Shown here one piece after another: positions 6,970-16,300 of a stretch of 32,626 nucleotides of DNA; positions within the stretch are counted from its first letter, which is position 1, and each line of letters opens with the position of its first letter. The translations under genes and the position numbers were made by a program. Below the pieces are notes generated by a model that worked only from the letters and a program-made list of their open reading frames with translations, was not told the origin of the DNA and did no database searches. Source of the stretch: Thalassospira tepidiphila MCCC 1A03514 (GTDB lineage: Bacteria > Pseudomonadota > Alphaproteobacteria > Rhodospirillales > Thalassospiraceae); contig NZ_JPVZ01000016.1 in the NCBI RefSeq assembly GCF_001662875.1, positions 1-32,626 on the forward strand. Reading direction: 5' to 3'.

Positions 6970-7980
6970 GTGGGGGTAACAGCACACCGGCAAATAACGC
7001 GGCGTGACTCTATTACCAGGAGCCATCTGGAAAAACGCGGCACCCTTATTCAGGAAACAGGCGAGCTCGGGAACGCCTTGGCAAGTCGCGGCGCGTTGAT
7101 GAGCGGGCGCATGTCATTTAGCGATACGCAGTCGTTTCTTGATATTCACACCTCCGACACGATGGAGATGAAGGATGCCATCGCCGACTATCATGTCGGC
7201 GCGGCGGTAAAGGTCGCCATTATACTGAAGGGGCGGCTGCAGGCCGAGTTTGACGGTGTGCCGGTTGACCTTGATGCGCGGGATCACCCGGTCGGCTTTA
7301 TCTGGGCAGTACCGCAACCCTCCAAGGTCAGGCGTTATATCCACAAAGGCAGCGAAATCAGCAAGGTGATGATTTCGGCACAGTTTGACTGGGTCTTGCG
7401 TCAGCTTGGCAAGTCACCGGCCCGCTATCGCGAAATCGCCGATTTCTTCAATGCAGGTATTTCTGTGCGCAGCTGGCGGCCGTCACGCCGCGTGCTCGCA
7501 CTTGCTGATCAGTTGATCTATCCGCATGCAACGGATCCGCTTATGCGCGAGCTGTATGAAGAAAGCCGCGGGTTGGAGATTTTTGCCGAAGCACTCTCCG
7601 CCATTCAGAACGGTACGGACCAAACGGCAACGTTTGGCAAAAATTCCGGCCCGGATGCGCTGGATCGCCATCATCGTGCACAGGAAATCCGTGAATTCAT
7701 TCTGGCCAGTGACCCGGAACAACAAACTCTTCCGACCATTGCAGCCGCCATCGGGATCAGTGTCACCAGCATGCAGCGCATCTTCAAGGATGCCTATGGT
7801 ATGACGGTAAAGGATTTCATCCGTGAAAGCCGTCTTGTCGCGGCCCGCGATGCCATGGAAAAGGATGGTCTGACGATTGCGCAGGCCGCCTGGGCGGCGG
7901 GCTATAAAAGCCCGGCCAATTTCGCAACCGCCTTCAAGCGCGTGTTTGGTATCACGCCGTCCGAGGCACGCGACCGCTAG
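6970..7980 (+). CDS. AraC family transcriptional regulator, PchR-like
   Basis: A 336-aa activator. The N-terminal effector domain (about 30-200) includes AVKVAIILKGRLQAEFDG and KVMISAQFDW, a pattern typical of PchR-type siderophore-responsive regulators. A C-terminal pair of helix-turn-helix units (about 235-335) includes LPTIAAAIGISVTSMQRIF and TIAQAAWAAGYKSPANFATAFKRVFGITPSEAR in shorter pieces. Start choice: AGGAG lies 6 nt before GTG at 6970, whereas upstream ATGs (6793, 6952) have no ribosome site. This leaves a 199-bp divergent control region. Likely activates the receptor operon when the iron ligand is present; the ligand is unknown. Confidence 0.88.
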   Translation: MGVTAHRQITRRDSITRSHLEKRGTLIQETGELGNALASRGALMSGRMSFSDTQSFLDIHTSDTMEMKDAIADYHVGAAVKVAIILKGRLQAEFDGVPVDLDARDHPVGFIWAVPQPSKVRRYIHKGSEISKVMISAQFDWVLRQLGKSPARYREIADFFNAGISVRSWRPSRRVLALADQLIYPHATDPLMRELYEESRGLEIFAEALSAIQNGTDQTATFGKNSGPDALDRHHRAQEIREFILASDPEQQTLPTIAAAIGISVTSMQRIFKDAYGMTVKDFIRESRLVAARDAMEKDGLTIAQAAWAAGYKSPANFATAFKRVFGITPSEARDR

Positions 7981-8028
7981 CAACGAGCTTAAGCAGCACG
8001 GCCTCGGGGGTGAAGGCAGTGATGGGTG

Positions 8029-9351
8029 TTACGACGTCAGCTTCGTAATGAATGCATCGACATCCGAGCGCAGTTTTTCGGAATTCTGTTTAAGCATGCG
8101 TGATACGTCCGATACGTTTTGCGCCACTGTGCTGGTGCGTTGTGCGGTGCCATTGACCGTTTCCAGGCTACCGTTCACATCGCGATTGGCCGAAGACACC
8201 GCGTTGATATTGCCACTGATTTCAGTGGTGGCGGCGGCCTGTTGTTCGACGGCTGCTGAGATCGCGGTAACTGAATCAACAATGTTGCTGATCTGGCCGG
8301 CGACACCGTGAATGGCATTCACCGCGGCAACCGTGCTTTGCTGCACATTGTTGATCTGGGCGGTAATGTCACCGGTGGCTTTCGCGGTCTGATTGGCAAG
8401 GTTTTTGACCTCGCTTGCGACCACGGCAAAGCCTTTGCCAGCTTCGCCGGCACGGGCAGCCTCGATCGTGGCGTTCAGGGCCAGAAGGTTGGTTTGGCTT
8501 GCGATCTTGTCAATCAGGTCAACGACAGTACCGATTTGCTCGGCAGCCGCATTGAGAGTTTCGATCGTGTCTGATGTTTGTTGTACAGACACTTCAACTT
8601 CGTTGGAAATCGTCGAGGCCCGCGAAACCTGGCTTGAGATTTCGCGAATGGAGCTATCAAGTTCTTCCGCCGCACCGGCAACGGTGGTGGCATTATCAGC
8701 AGACAGTTCAGCAGCGCCACGGGCCTTTTCAACTTCGCCCTGGGTTTCCTGCATGCTGGCCAACAGGGTTTCAGATGCCTGTGACATATCTTCGGCCGAG
8801 CTTGAAACAGCGGAAACAACCGTTCCGATGGTTTTTTCAAACTCGTCGGACATTTGCTGAAGTTTGTCGGCATAGGTCTTTTGCGTTTCTTCGTAATAGA
8901 CCGTAATCGCCATTTCGACATCGATCAGCAACGCATTGGTCGAGCCGATGATCATCAACGGCAGTTGTGAATCACGACTGAAGTTTTTGCATAGGACGGC
9001 GGTGATTTCGCCAAGCATGAAGTTATAGGCCGAAACATATGCTTCGGGCGTCAGTCCAATCCGTTCGTGGGCCTTACCGATGCGGCGCACGTCGTCGTAA
9101 AAGGATTGATCGAATGCGCCGTCAAAAAGTTTGGCCCAGTGTTTGGCCTGGGCATTCTTCAGGCGATCAATGTTTGACGGATCACCGACAATTTTTGCCA
9201 GAGCCGTGTTGTTCATCACCTTATGGTAAAACTGATCAAGCATGCCCGGCAGGTTTTTTTCAATCACGGGCCATGCGCGTTTGAGCTGTTTGATCTTTGG
9301 TTCGTCCAGTCCGATAAAGTCGAGACGGCTTTTAAGTTCAGGATGTACCAC
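8029..9351 (-). CDS. Globin-coupled soluble chemoreceptor (HemAT-like)
   Basis: About 440 aa with no membrane segment. Residues about 1-170 are a protoglobin/globin-sensor domain: the F-helix motif [19 protein letters not shown] carries the likely proximal haem ligand His95, and Tyr42 in DQFYHKV is a candidate distal B10 tyrosine. A helical linker (170-220) leads to a methyl-accepting signalling domain whose hairpin tip is [21 protein letters not shown], the canonical CheA/CheW-binding tip. Predicted role: cytoplasmic oxygen (or other gas) sensing for aerotaxis. Start choice: GGGGGA lies 6 nt before GTG at 9351; the longer frame begins at an unsupported TTG (9372). No other chemotaxis gene is adjacent. 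Confidence 0.92.
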   Translation of the reverse strand: MVHPELKSRLDFIGLDEPKIKQLKRAWPVIEKNLPGMLDQFYHKVMNNTALAKIVGDPSNIDRLKNAQAKHWAKLFDGAFDQSFYDDVRRIGKAHERIGLTPEAYVSAYNFMLGEITAVLCKNFSRDSQLPLMIIGSTNALLIDVEMAITVYYEETQKTYADKLQQMSDEFEKTIGTVVSAVSSSAEDMSQASETLLASMQETQGEVEKARGAAELSADNATTVAGAAEELDSSIREISSQVSRASTISNEVEVSVQQTSDTIETLNAAAEQIGTVVDLIDKIASQTNLLALNATIEAARAGEAGKGFAVVASEVKNLANQTAKATGDITAQINNVQQSTVAAVNAIHGVAGQISNIVDSVTAISAAVEQQAAATTEISGNINAVSSANRDVNGSLETVNGTAQRTSTVAQNVSDVSRMLKQNSEKLRSDVDAFITKLTS

Positions 9352-9592
9352 TTTTGATCCCCCAAGAAACAACGAGCAATGTGAACGCTTAAAAGAAGCT
9401 GTTTCTTTAGGTTGGACCTGGATGGTCTAGTTTAACTATCCAAAAGGTTAGCTCAGCACAATTTTAAGGAATTAAAATACTGCTTCTATGTGTTGAATTG
9501 CGCGGATAAAGAGAAAAAACAGAAAAGATTTCTCATTTCCCGATCTGCTGCGTCATAGGGGTCCTTATACCATTGGTCGAATGGAGGCTCCT

Positions 9593-10093
9593 ATGCCAAT
9601 CAATGCCACGCAGCTTCGCACCCTTGTCGTCAAACCGGTTCTGGCGGCCCTTGGATTGCCTGCCTCAGACGTTGCGGAAAACCTGATCATGGGGACGGCG
9701 GCCCATGAAAGTCATCTGGGCGATTATATTGAACAGGTCGGCGGTGGTCCGGCGCTGGGAATTTTCCAGATGGAACCGGCAACCTTGCATGATTGTTATG
9801 AAAACTATCTTGATTACCGGGCGGACCTCAAGGCCAAGGTGGACGGGTTTCTTGCCCCGCAACCAGCACAAGCAGACGGCACGCCCGACAAGGATGCACA
9901 ACTGGCGACCAATCTGGCCTATGCCACGGCGCTTTGTCGCATTCGCTACTACCGGGCACCAGCCGCGATGCCGACCGATCCCAACGACGTCAACGGGCTG
10001 GCAGCCTATTGGAAGCAATATTACAACACGCCGCTTGGGGCGGGCACGGTTGAACAGTTCGTCGCCGATTACAATCGCTACCTTGGCTCGTAA
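9593..10093 (+). CDS. Small lysozyme/transglycosylase-like protein
   Basis: A 166-aa protein. The segment TAAHESHLGDYIEQ (35-48) followed by GPALGIFQMEP (52-62) resembles the catalytic Glu plus 'GxxQ' loop of lysozyme-like or lytic transglycosylase domains, making Glu39 the candidate acid. The helical C-terminus ends AYWKQYYNTPLGAGTVEQF, a pattern seen in phage-associated cell-wall proteins. No signal peptide is visible. Start choice: GGAGG lies 5 nt before ATG 9593; the ATG at 9581 precedes that ribosome site. It stands alone between a chemoreceptor and a TRAP gene, so a phage-derived single gene is plausible. Function is inferred from a short motif only. Confidence 0.72.
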   Translation: MPINATQLRTLVVKPVLAALGLPASDVAENLIMGTAAHESHLGDYIEQVGGGPALGIFQMEPATLHDCYENYLDYRADLKAKVDGFLAPQPAQADGTPDKDAQLATNLAYATALCRIRYYRAPAAMPTDPNDVNGLAAYWKQYYNTPLGAGTVEQFVADYNRYLGS

Positions 10094-10209
10094 GACACTG
10101 TTGACGGACTGAAGGCCAGCATTCCGTAGCGGCAAGAAAAAATATTTCCTGATTTCGGCAAAAATAGTGGAAAAGGACAGTCGTTTTAGACAAAATTCCC
10201 CTCCGCAAG

Positions 10210-10235
10210 TTGGTGGTTGCGCAAAAAACCACCAA
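10210..10235 (+). promoter_or_regulatory. Leader hairpin before the first TRAP binding-protein gene
   Basis: TTGGTGGTT (10210-10218) pairs perfectly with AACCACCAA (10227-10235) around an 8-nt loop, 14 nt upstream of the AAGGGG ribosome site. It could be an RNA leader structure or a DNA operator. Confidence 0.5.
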
Positions 10236-10260
10236 AACACAAGAATTTAAGGGGATCGAA

Positions 10261-11352
10261 ATGAAACGTCGTCAGTTTCTAAAAGGGGCCGGACTGGGTG
10301 CGGGTGCGGTTGCTGCCTCGGTTGCAGCACCGGCTGTTGTATCCGCACAGGAAACGCTGAATTGGCGCATGGTAATGCCATGGCCAAAAGGAACCCCGGG
10401 ACTTGGCACCAACGCCGAAAAGTTCGCCGCCATGGTCAAGGAGATGTCAGGTGGTCGCCTGAACATCACCATCTATGGTGCGGGTGAACTGGTGCCGCCG
10501 TTCGAATGCATGGATGCGGTCGAGCAGGGTGTCGCCGAAATGGCGCACGGTACCCCGTATTACTGGCAGGGCAAAAACCCGGCCCTTAACTTCTTCTCGA
10601 CCATCCCGTTCGGTCTGACCGCGTGGGAGCTTTCAAGCTGGATCCGCTTTGGCGATGGTCAGAAGCTTTGGGAAGAAGCCTACGAAGAATTCAATGTTGT
10701 ACCGTTCTATGCCGGCAACTCTGGCATGCAGGCCGGTGGCTGGTTCAACAAGGAAATCAATTCGCTTGATGACCTGCAGGGCCTTAAAATGCGCTATGCC
10801 GGTCTTGGCGGCGAAGCCATGCGCCGTGCCGGTGCCAACGCCACCATGATCCCGCCGGGTGAAATCCTGCCGGCGATGCAGTCCGGTGCAATTGACGCGG
10901 CCGAATGGGTTGGCCCGTGGAACGATATGGCGTTTGGTCTGTATCAGGTTGCCAAATACTACTATACCCCGGCCTTCCACGAACCTGGCCCGGGCCTTGA
11001 GATCTTTGTTGGCAAGGACAAGTTTAACGCGCTGACACCGGATCTGCAGGCGATCATTCGCTTTGCCGCACAGGCGATTGCTGAAAACACGTTTGCCGAC
11101 TTCACCTTTAACAACATCCAGTCCTATCAGCCGCTGATCGACAAGGGTGTTGAAGTGCGTCAGTTCCCCGATGAAGTCATCATGGCGCTGGCCGAACATT
11201 CCAAGGCCGCTGTTGATGAAATTGCTGGCCAGAACGACCTCGCTGGCCGGATTGCTGCAAGCTACCTTGACCTGGTTAAGAAAGCTGCACGGTATGGCAA
11301 GGAATTCGAGGCAACCGGTTTGATGCACCGTGCAAAGGTCTGGGGCTACTAA
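10261..11352 (+). CDS. TRAP transporter solute-binding protein (TakP/DctP family), copy 1
   Basis: A 363-aa periplasmic receptor of a tripartite ATP-independent transporter. It has a twin-arginine signal MKRRQFLKGAGLGAG with cleavage near VSA|QE. The mature protein begins ETLNWRMVMPWPKGTPG and carries GAGELVPPFECMDAVEQG, AGGWFNKEI, LKMRYAGLGGEAMRR and AAEWVGPWND, characteristic of the TakP-like branch that binds 2-oxo acids and related carboxylates. The ATG at 10261 is chosen because AAGGGG precedes it and the Tat signal starts there. Very similar along its whole length to the next gene. The small and large membrane subunits (DctQ/DctM) are not in the window. It is monocistronic, with a leader hairpin and a strong terminator. 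Confidence 0.93.
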   Translation: MKRRQFLKGAGLGAGAVAASVAAPAVVSAQETLNWRMVMPWPKGTPGLGTNAEKFAAMVKEMSGGRLNITIYGAGELVPPFECMDAVEQGVAEMAHGTPYYWQGKNPALNFFSTIPFGLTAWELSSWIRFGDGQKLWEEAYEEFNVVPFYAGNSGMQAGGWFNKEINSLDDLQGLKMRYAGLGGEAMRRAGANATMIPPGEILPAMQSGAIDAAEWVGPWNDMAFGLYQVAKYYYTPAFHEPGPGLEIFVGKDKFNALTPDLQAIIRFAAQAIAENTFADFTFNNIQSYQPLIDKGVEVRQFPDEVIMALAEHSKAAVDEIAGQNDLAGRIAASYLDLVKKAARYGKEFEATGLMHRAKVWGY

Positions 11353-11371
11353 GACCCGCCTTTAAATCTTT

Positions 11372-11389
11372 ATCGAACTTCGGTTCGAT
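11372..11389 (+). other. cUUCGg tetraloop hairpin in the 3' region of TRAP copy 1
   Basis: ATCGAAC-TTCG-GTTCGAT is a perfect 7-bp stem closed by the very stable C(UUCG)G tetraloop, 8 nt before the terminator stem. It may protect the mRNA 3' end. Confidence 0.65.
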
Positions 11390-11397
11390 CCCCCATC

Positions 11398-11427
11398 AGG
11401 GACTGCCATTCTGGCAGTCCCTTTTTG
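11398..11427 (+). terminator. Rho-independent terminator after TRAP copy 1
   Basis: AGGGACTGCCA (11398-11408) pairs with TGGCAGTCCCT (11412-11422) around a 3-nt loop, followed by TTTTG and more T residues. Confidence 0.9.
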
Positions 11428-11527
11428 TTTGGCTCTATGGTTGAAAATTTATCGACGAAATGTCGATGTCATGCGCTCAGTGCGATGCTGCATCCCGCAA
11501 TCGTTAATTGTTGCCTGCGCCAAAAAC

Positions 11528-11555
11528 CGTAACTTTGGACCCAAACAAGGTTACG
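11528..11555 (+). promoter_or_regulatory. Leader hairpin/inverted repeat before TRAP copy 2
   Basis: CGTAACTTTG (11528-11537) pairs with CAAGGTTACG (11546-11555), 10 bp with one G-U pair and an 8-nt loop. It lies about 55 nt upstream of the start codon. Either an operator or a 5' untranslated RNA structure. Confidence 0.45.
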
Positions 11556-11610
11556 AAATTATCTTCGTGAACTTTTTACGCAAAATTTTACCAATATTGG
11601 GAGCCCCACA

Positions 11611-12711
11611 ATGAAACGTCGCGCGTTTCTGGGCGGTGCAGGCGTTGCCGCAGGCGCATTTGCCGCTACTGCCGCTGCACCATCAATCGTCAAAGCAAAT
11701 GAAACCATCAACTGGCGCATGGTCATGCCCTGGCCGAAAGGAACACCGGGTCTTGGCGCGAACGGCGAACTGTTTGCCGAACGCGTGAACAAGATGTCGG
11801 GCGGTCGCCTGAAAATCACCGTTTACGGTGCGGGCGAACTGGTCCCGGCACTGGAATGCATGGATGCGGTCGAACAGGGTGTTGCCGATCTTGCGCACTC
11901 CACCCCGTATTACTGGTTTGGCAAGGACCCAGCTGTTTCGTTCTTCACCACCATTCCGTTCGGTCTGATGGGCTGGGAGCTTTCGGGCTGGCTGCGCTTT
12001 GGCGGTGGTCAGGCGCTGTGGGACGAGCTTTATGCCCAGTTCAACGTCAAACCGTTCCTGGCCGGTAACACAGGCCTTCAGGCCGGTGGCTGGTTCAACA
12101 AGGAAATCAACTCGGTTGACGACCTTAAGGGTCTTAAGGTCCGTTATGCCGGTATCGGTGGCGAAGCCATGCGTCGTCTGGGCGCGACCCCGTCGCTTCT
12201 GCCGGCTGCCGACATCCTGCCAAGCTTGCAGTCAGGTGCGATTGACGCAGCCGAGTGGGTTGGTCCTTGGAACGATTATTCCTTTGGCCTCGCATCGGTT
12301 GCCAAATATTACTACACCCCGGCATTCGCCGAACCGGGTTCGGGCATTGAAGTCTTTATCAACAAGGACAAGTTCGCCGAACTGCCCGAAGACCTTCAGG
12401 AAATTGTTGCCGTTGCCGCACAGGCCAATGCCGAACAGACCCTGTCGGATTTCGCGTTCAACAACATTCAGTCCTATCAGGCGATCCTTGAAAAAGGCAC
12501 CGAGATCCGTCACTTCAATGACGATCTGATCAATGCTTTTGCCAAGGCCTCCAAAGAAGCGCTTGAAGAAATTGCTGCGAAGAATGAGCTCACCGGTCGC
12601 ATTTATGCGTCCGTGATGGACTTCGCCAAGAAAGCCGCCCCATACGGCAAGGAATTCGAGGCAACCGCGCTTAACCAGCGCGCCAATGTTTTTGCCAACG
12701 GCACGTACTAA
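11611..12711 (+). CDS. TRAP transporter solute-binding protein (TakP/DctP family), copy 2
   Basis: A 366-aa paralog of the preceding gene. Twin-arginine signal MKRRAFLGGAGVAAG, cleavage near VKA|NE, and a mature start ETINWRMVMPWPKGTPGLG almost identical to copy 1. It shares GAGELVPALECMDAVEQG, AGGWFNKEI, AAEWVGPWND and the C-terminal PYGKEFEATALNQRA. Differences cluster in surface segments and in the ligand-lining region (for example LLPAADILPSLQSG instead of MIPPGEILPAMQSG). It has its own 258-bp upstream region with a leader hairpin and its own terminator, so the copies are separately expressed. GGGAG precedes the ATG. No membrane subunits are nearby. Confidence 0.93.
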   Translation: MKRRAFLGGAGVAAGAFAATAAAPSIVKANETINWRMVMPWPKGTPGLGANGELFAERVNKMSGGRLKITVYGAGELVPALECMDAVEQGVADLAHSTPYYWFGKDPAVSFFTTIPFGLMGWELSGWLRFGGGQALWDELYAQFNVKPFLAGNTGLQAGGWFNKEINSVDDLKGLKVRYAGIGGEAMRRLGATPSLLPAADILPSLQSGAIDAAEWVGPWNDYSFGLASVAKYYYTPAFAEPGSGIEVFINKDKFAELPEDLQEIVAVAAQANAEQTLSDFAFNNIQSYQAILEKGTEIRHFNDDLINAFAKASKEALEEIAAKNELTGRIYASVMDFAKKAAPYGKEFEATALNQRANVFANGTY

Positions 12712-12735
12712 GCCATCAGGCAACTTAAATGAAAT

Positions 12736-12765
12736 AGGCCGACACCTTCGGGTGTCGGCCTTTTT
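12736..12765 (+). terminator. Rho-independent terminator after TRAP copy 2
   Basis: AGGCCGACACC pairs with GGTGTCGGCCT around a TTCG tetraloop (12747-12750), then TTTT. An 11-bp perfect stem. Confidence 0.92.
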
Positions 12766-12795
12766 CGTTGTCAGGTCTTCGCTGCCATAAAAGGC

Positions 12796-13188
12796 TTAGT
12801 GCACGGTCGGTGCGTTCGGGGCGGCGGGCAAATCGAACGTGAACCTGTCCTGATCCTTAAGCTCTTCATTTGCCGCGCGTTTGACCAGTTCGGCGGCGAG
12901 GACCAGCGATGTTTCAATCGCCCATTTAAGCTGTTCGACTGCGCCCTCATTCCCGGCATTCAATGCCTCTGGCAGGATGCGTTCCTGAAGGAACTTGGCG
13001 ACGCCGGCAAAGGCGCGTGCTGCACTTTCGCAATTGTTGCGTTCGACCATGAAGCGACCGCTTTGTTCAATCGCATCGGCAATCCCGGCCAGATGGCCCA
13101 TCATGATGCGAATTTCGGCGTCATCGGTTTCCGTCTTTTTTGCGACGAACCGCAGGATACCGGCATAAAAGCCATAATCAGAAGCCAT
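12796..13188 (-). CDS. Small helical protein of unknown function
   Basis: I do not recognise the family. From the ATG at 13188 it is 130 aa, almost wholly helical, with no signal peptide or membrane segment. It contains IMMGHLAGIADAIEQSGRFM, CESAARAFAGVAKFLQ and a charged C-terminus ending FDLPAAPNAPTVH. The start is uncertain: AAGGAAAG lies 10 nt before ATG 13188, and a TTG at 13245 would add 19 residues (LSKTAQIVLRPKIKESVVQ) that read like genuine coding sequence. Upstream extension past about 13260 would run into the divergent kinase promoter. It may share a control region with that kinase, but no functional link is shown. Confidence 0.7.
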   Translation of the reverse strand: MASDYGFYAGILRFVAKKTETDDAEIRIMMGHLAGIADAIEQSGRFMVERNNCESAARAFAGVAKFLQERILPEALNAGNEGAVEQLKWAIETSLVLAAELVKRAANEELKDQDRFTFDLPAAPNAPTVH

Positions 13189-13237
13189 CTGAACCACGCT
13201 TTCCTTGATCTTTGGTCTCAAAACGATTTGCGCCGTT

Positions 13238-13265
13238 TTAGACAATTCACCCGCCGTGGTATAGT
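13238..13265 (+). promoter_or_regulatory. Candidate sigma-70 promoter of the SLC5 hybrid kinase
   Basis: TTAGAC (13238-13243) and TATAGT (13260-13265) are spaced 16 nt, about 60 bp before the kinase start. The -10 is close to consensus. Confidence 0.4.
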
Positions 13266-13326
13266 CCCCGATAACAGATAATTGTGACCGCCTGGACAGG
13301 CGGCGATAACAAGGGCGTTTGCGTCG

Positions 13327-16300
13327 ATGCTTCAGGGCGGACTGATCTTTATTGTTGCCATGACCTATATCGGGTTGTTGTTTGCCATTGCCCATTATGG
13401 CGACAAATATGCCGACAAGTGGCGCGCATCCAGATTAAAGCCGACCATCTATGCCCTGTCGATGGCGGTCTATTGCACAAGCTGGACCTTCTTTGGCTCG
13501 GTGGGCTCGGCGGCTACCGGGGGGTGGGCGTTCCTGCCGATCTATATCGGTCCGATTTTGGTGATGATTTTCGGTTTTGGCATCATGACCAAGATCGCCC
13601 GCGTCTGTCACAAGCAAAACATCACCTCGATTGCCGATTTCCTGGGTTCACGATATGGCAAAAGCCAAAGCTTGGCTGCCCTTGTTGCGCTGATCGCGGT
13701 GGTTGGCGTGCTGGCCTATATTTCGCTTCAGCTCAAAGCGGTGTCGATGTCGTTTGATGTACTGATCGGCGACCTCGGCCAACAGGTTGTCCGCCATTCC
13801 GAAGGCCATTTTTCCAAGGATACGGCGTTTTATGTCACCATCCTGATGGCGGTGTTCGCGATCCTGTTTGGCGTGCGTTATATCCACGCATCCGAACATC
13901 ATGACGGCCTGATCCTGGCGGTGGCATTTGAAAGCCTGATCAAGCTTGCAGCCCTTCTGATGGTCGGTTTTTTTGTCGTTTACGGGATGTTTGACGGATT
14001 TGTCGATATCAATCAACGCGCCCTGTCTGATCCGACCGTGCGGCAGATGTTCATTCCCGATACCTGGCTGACATCAAACTTCTTTATCGCCACCATGCTG
14101 GCGGGGTTTGCCATTTTCTGTCTGCCGCGCCAGTTCCATGTGACATTTGTTGAAAATGATGACAGCCGCAACCTGACCAGCGCGCGCTGGCTGTTCCCGG
14201 CCTATCTGGTTGCGATCAACATCTTTGTCGTGCCGATCGCGATTGCCGGTCTGTTCATGTTTGGCCATAACCCGGCGGTCAATCCCGATACCTTTGTTCT
14301 GACCCTGCCGTTGCTCGGCGGGCAGAACTGGCTGGCGGTATTTGCCTTTATCGGTGGTTTATCGGCCAGTACCGGGATGGTGATTGTTTCCTGTGTCGCG
14401 GTTTCGACCATGGTCTGTAACGATCTGGTCATGCCGCTTTTGCTGCGTTCCGAACGGCTCCAGAAACGCATGTCTGGCGATGTCAGTCAGGTGCTGTTGA
14501 AAATCCGCCGGGCAGCCATCATTGCCATCCTGTTTCTGGCCTATGGTTTCTATCGGTTCCTCGCGGAAAACTATGCGCTGGCCGATATCGGGATGCTGTC
14601 CTTTGCCGCCATGGCGCAGTTCGGCCCGGCGGTTCTCGCCGCGATCTACCTTAAAAACATCAACCGGACGGGTGTGCGGCTTGGACTGACATCGGGCTTT
14701 GTGCTTTGGGCCTATACGCTTTTGATGCCCGCCTTTGTGCAGGGCGGGTTGTTGCCATCCTCGCTCCTGACCGATGGGCCGTTTGGCATTGGCATTCTGA
14801 ACCCGCAGGCCCTGCTGGGTGTGGGGATCGAAGATCATCTGACCCACGGGGTTGTGTGGTCGCTTGGTGTGAACTTTGTTTTGATGTTTGTCGGCTCGGC
14901 CGTTGGGGTGCAGGGTGTCACCCAGCGCCGTCAGGCGCAGGTCTTTGTCGATGTCTGGCGCAAGGATACCAAGGCGCGCAACGATACCTGGCCGGGCCGG
15001 GTGACCCTGGGCGATCTTGAAGATCTGGCGGCAAGGTTCCTTGGTAAGCATTGGGCACAGCGCGCCTTTCGCAATTACCTGCAATCGCGTGATGGCGAAA
15101 CCAAGCGATCCGATCTTGCCGATGTTGATGCGGCGAACTTTACCGAACATCTGCTCTCCGGTGCCGTCGGCGCCGCATCCTCGCGCGTGGTGATGGCATT
15201 GTTGCTGCCCGACAAGGCCGTATCACGCCGCGATGCTATGGAATTGCTCGATGAAGCATCCGAGGCCATCAAGTTCAACCGCGACCTTTTGCTCAACACG
15301 CTTGAAAACATCTCGCAAGGGGTCGGGGTGTTTGACCAGAATCTTAGGCTTGCGACATGGAACCACCGTTTCATTGATTTGCTTGGCATTTCGACCAGCG
15401 ACATTCAGGTGACATTGCCGCTCTCAGAGCTTGTCCATATCTGCCGCGATAACGGCAACCGGGCGGTCGATATTGATATTCTGCTGGGCCGCAATGCCGC
15501 ACCCCAGATGCGCCGTTTGCCCCATACTTATGAGCGTAAGCGTGCCGATGGCATGGTGCTCGAAGTTCGCACCAACCCGATGCCCGATGGCGGGTTTGTG
15601 GCGACCATCGCCGATATCACGGCACGTGTGCGCACCGAAGAAGCCCTGCGTGATAGTGAACGCAACATCCGGATCTATACCGACAACATTCCGGTGATGA
15701 TTGCCTATGCCGATAAAAATCAGCGCCTACGCTTTACCAACCGGCCGTATGAGCGGATGTTTGGCCTGCGTCGGGTTGAGGCCCACGGCATGTCCGTCCG
15801 CGAAGCAGTGGGCGAGGAACGCTATGTTCATCTCGCCCCGATGATCGATCTTGTTTTGCAGGGCTACCGCCAGAGTTTCGAGATCGAATTCCCCGCCATT
15901 ACACGCAACCGCAATGACGAACGCGCCACCCTTGGCGTGCGCGAAGGCCGTTATGCCGAAGGCACCTATATCCCGCACTTTGACGAAACCGGCGAAGTGC
16001 TGGGTTATTTCTGCATCTATCACGACATCACCGAACGCAAGACTGCCGAACAGGCGCTCAAAGAAGCCAACGAAGGCCTTGAAGCCCGCGTGACCGAACG
16101 AACGCATGCGCTTGAGGTCCTGAACTCCGAGCTTTCAGACGCCAAGGAACAGGCCGAAACCGCCAACGATACCAAAACCCGCTTCTTTGCCGCTGCCAGC
16201 CACGACCTGCTTCAGCCGCTTAATGCCGCGCGCCTGTTTACGGTCGCACTGGGCGGTAAGCAGGGACTGGCGGATGACATACTTGATCTGGTCGGCAAGG

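Noticed and set aside
6776..7043. 89-residue N-terminal extension of the TonB receptor
   Set aside because: It would cover the Fur-like site and direct repeats, and the signal peptide begins only at 6770/6776.
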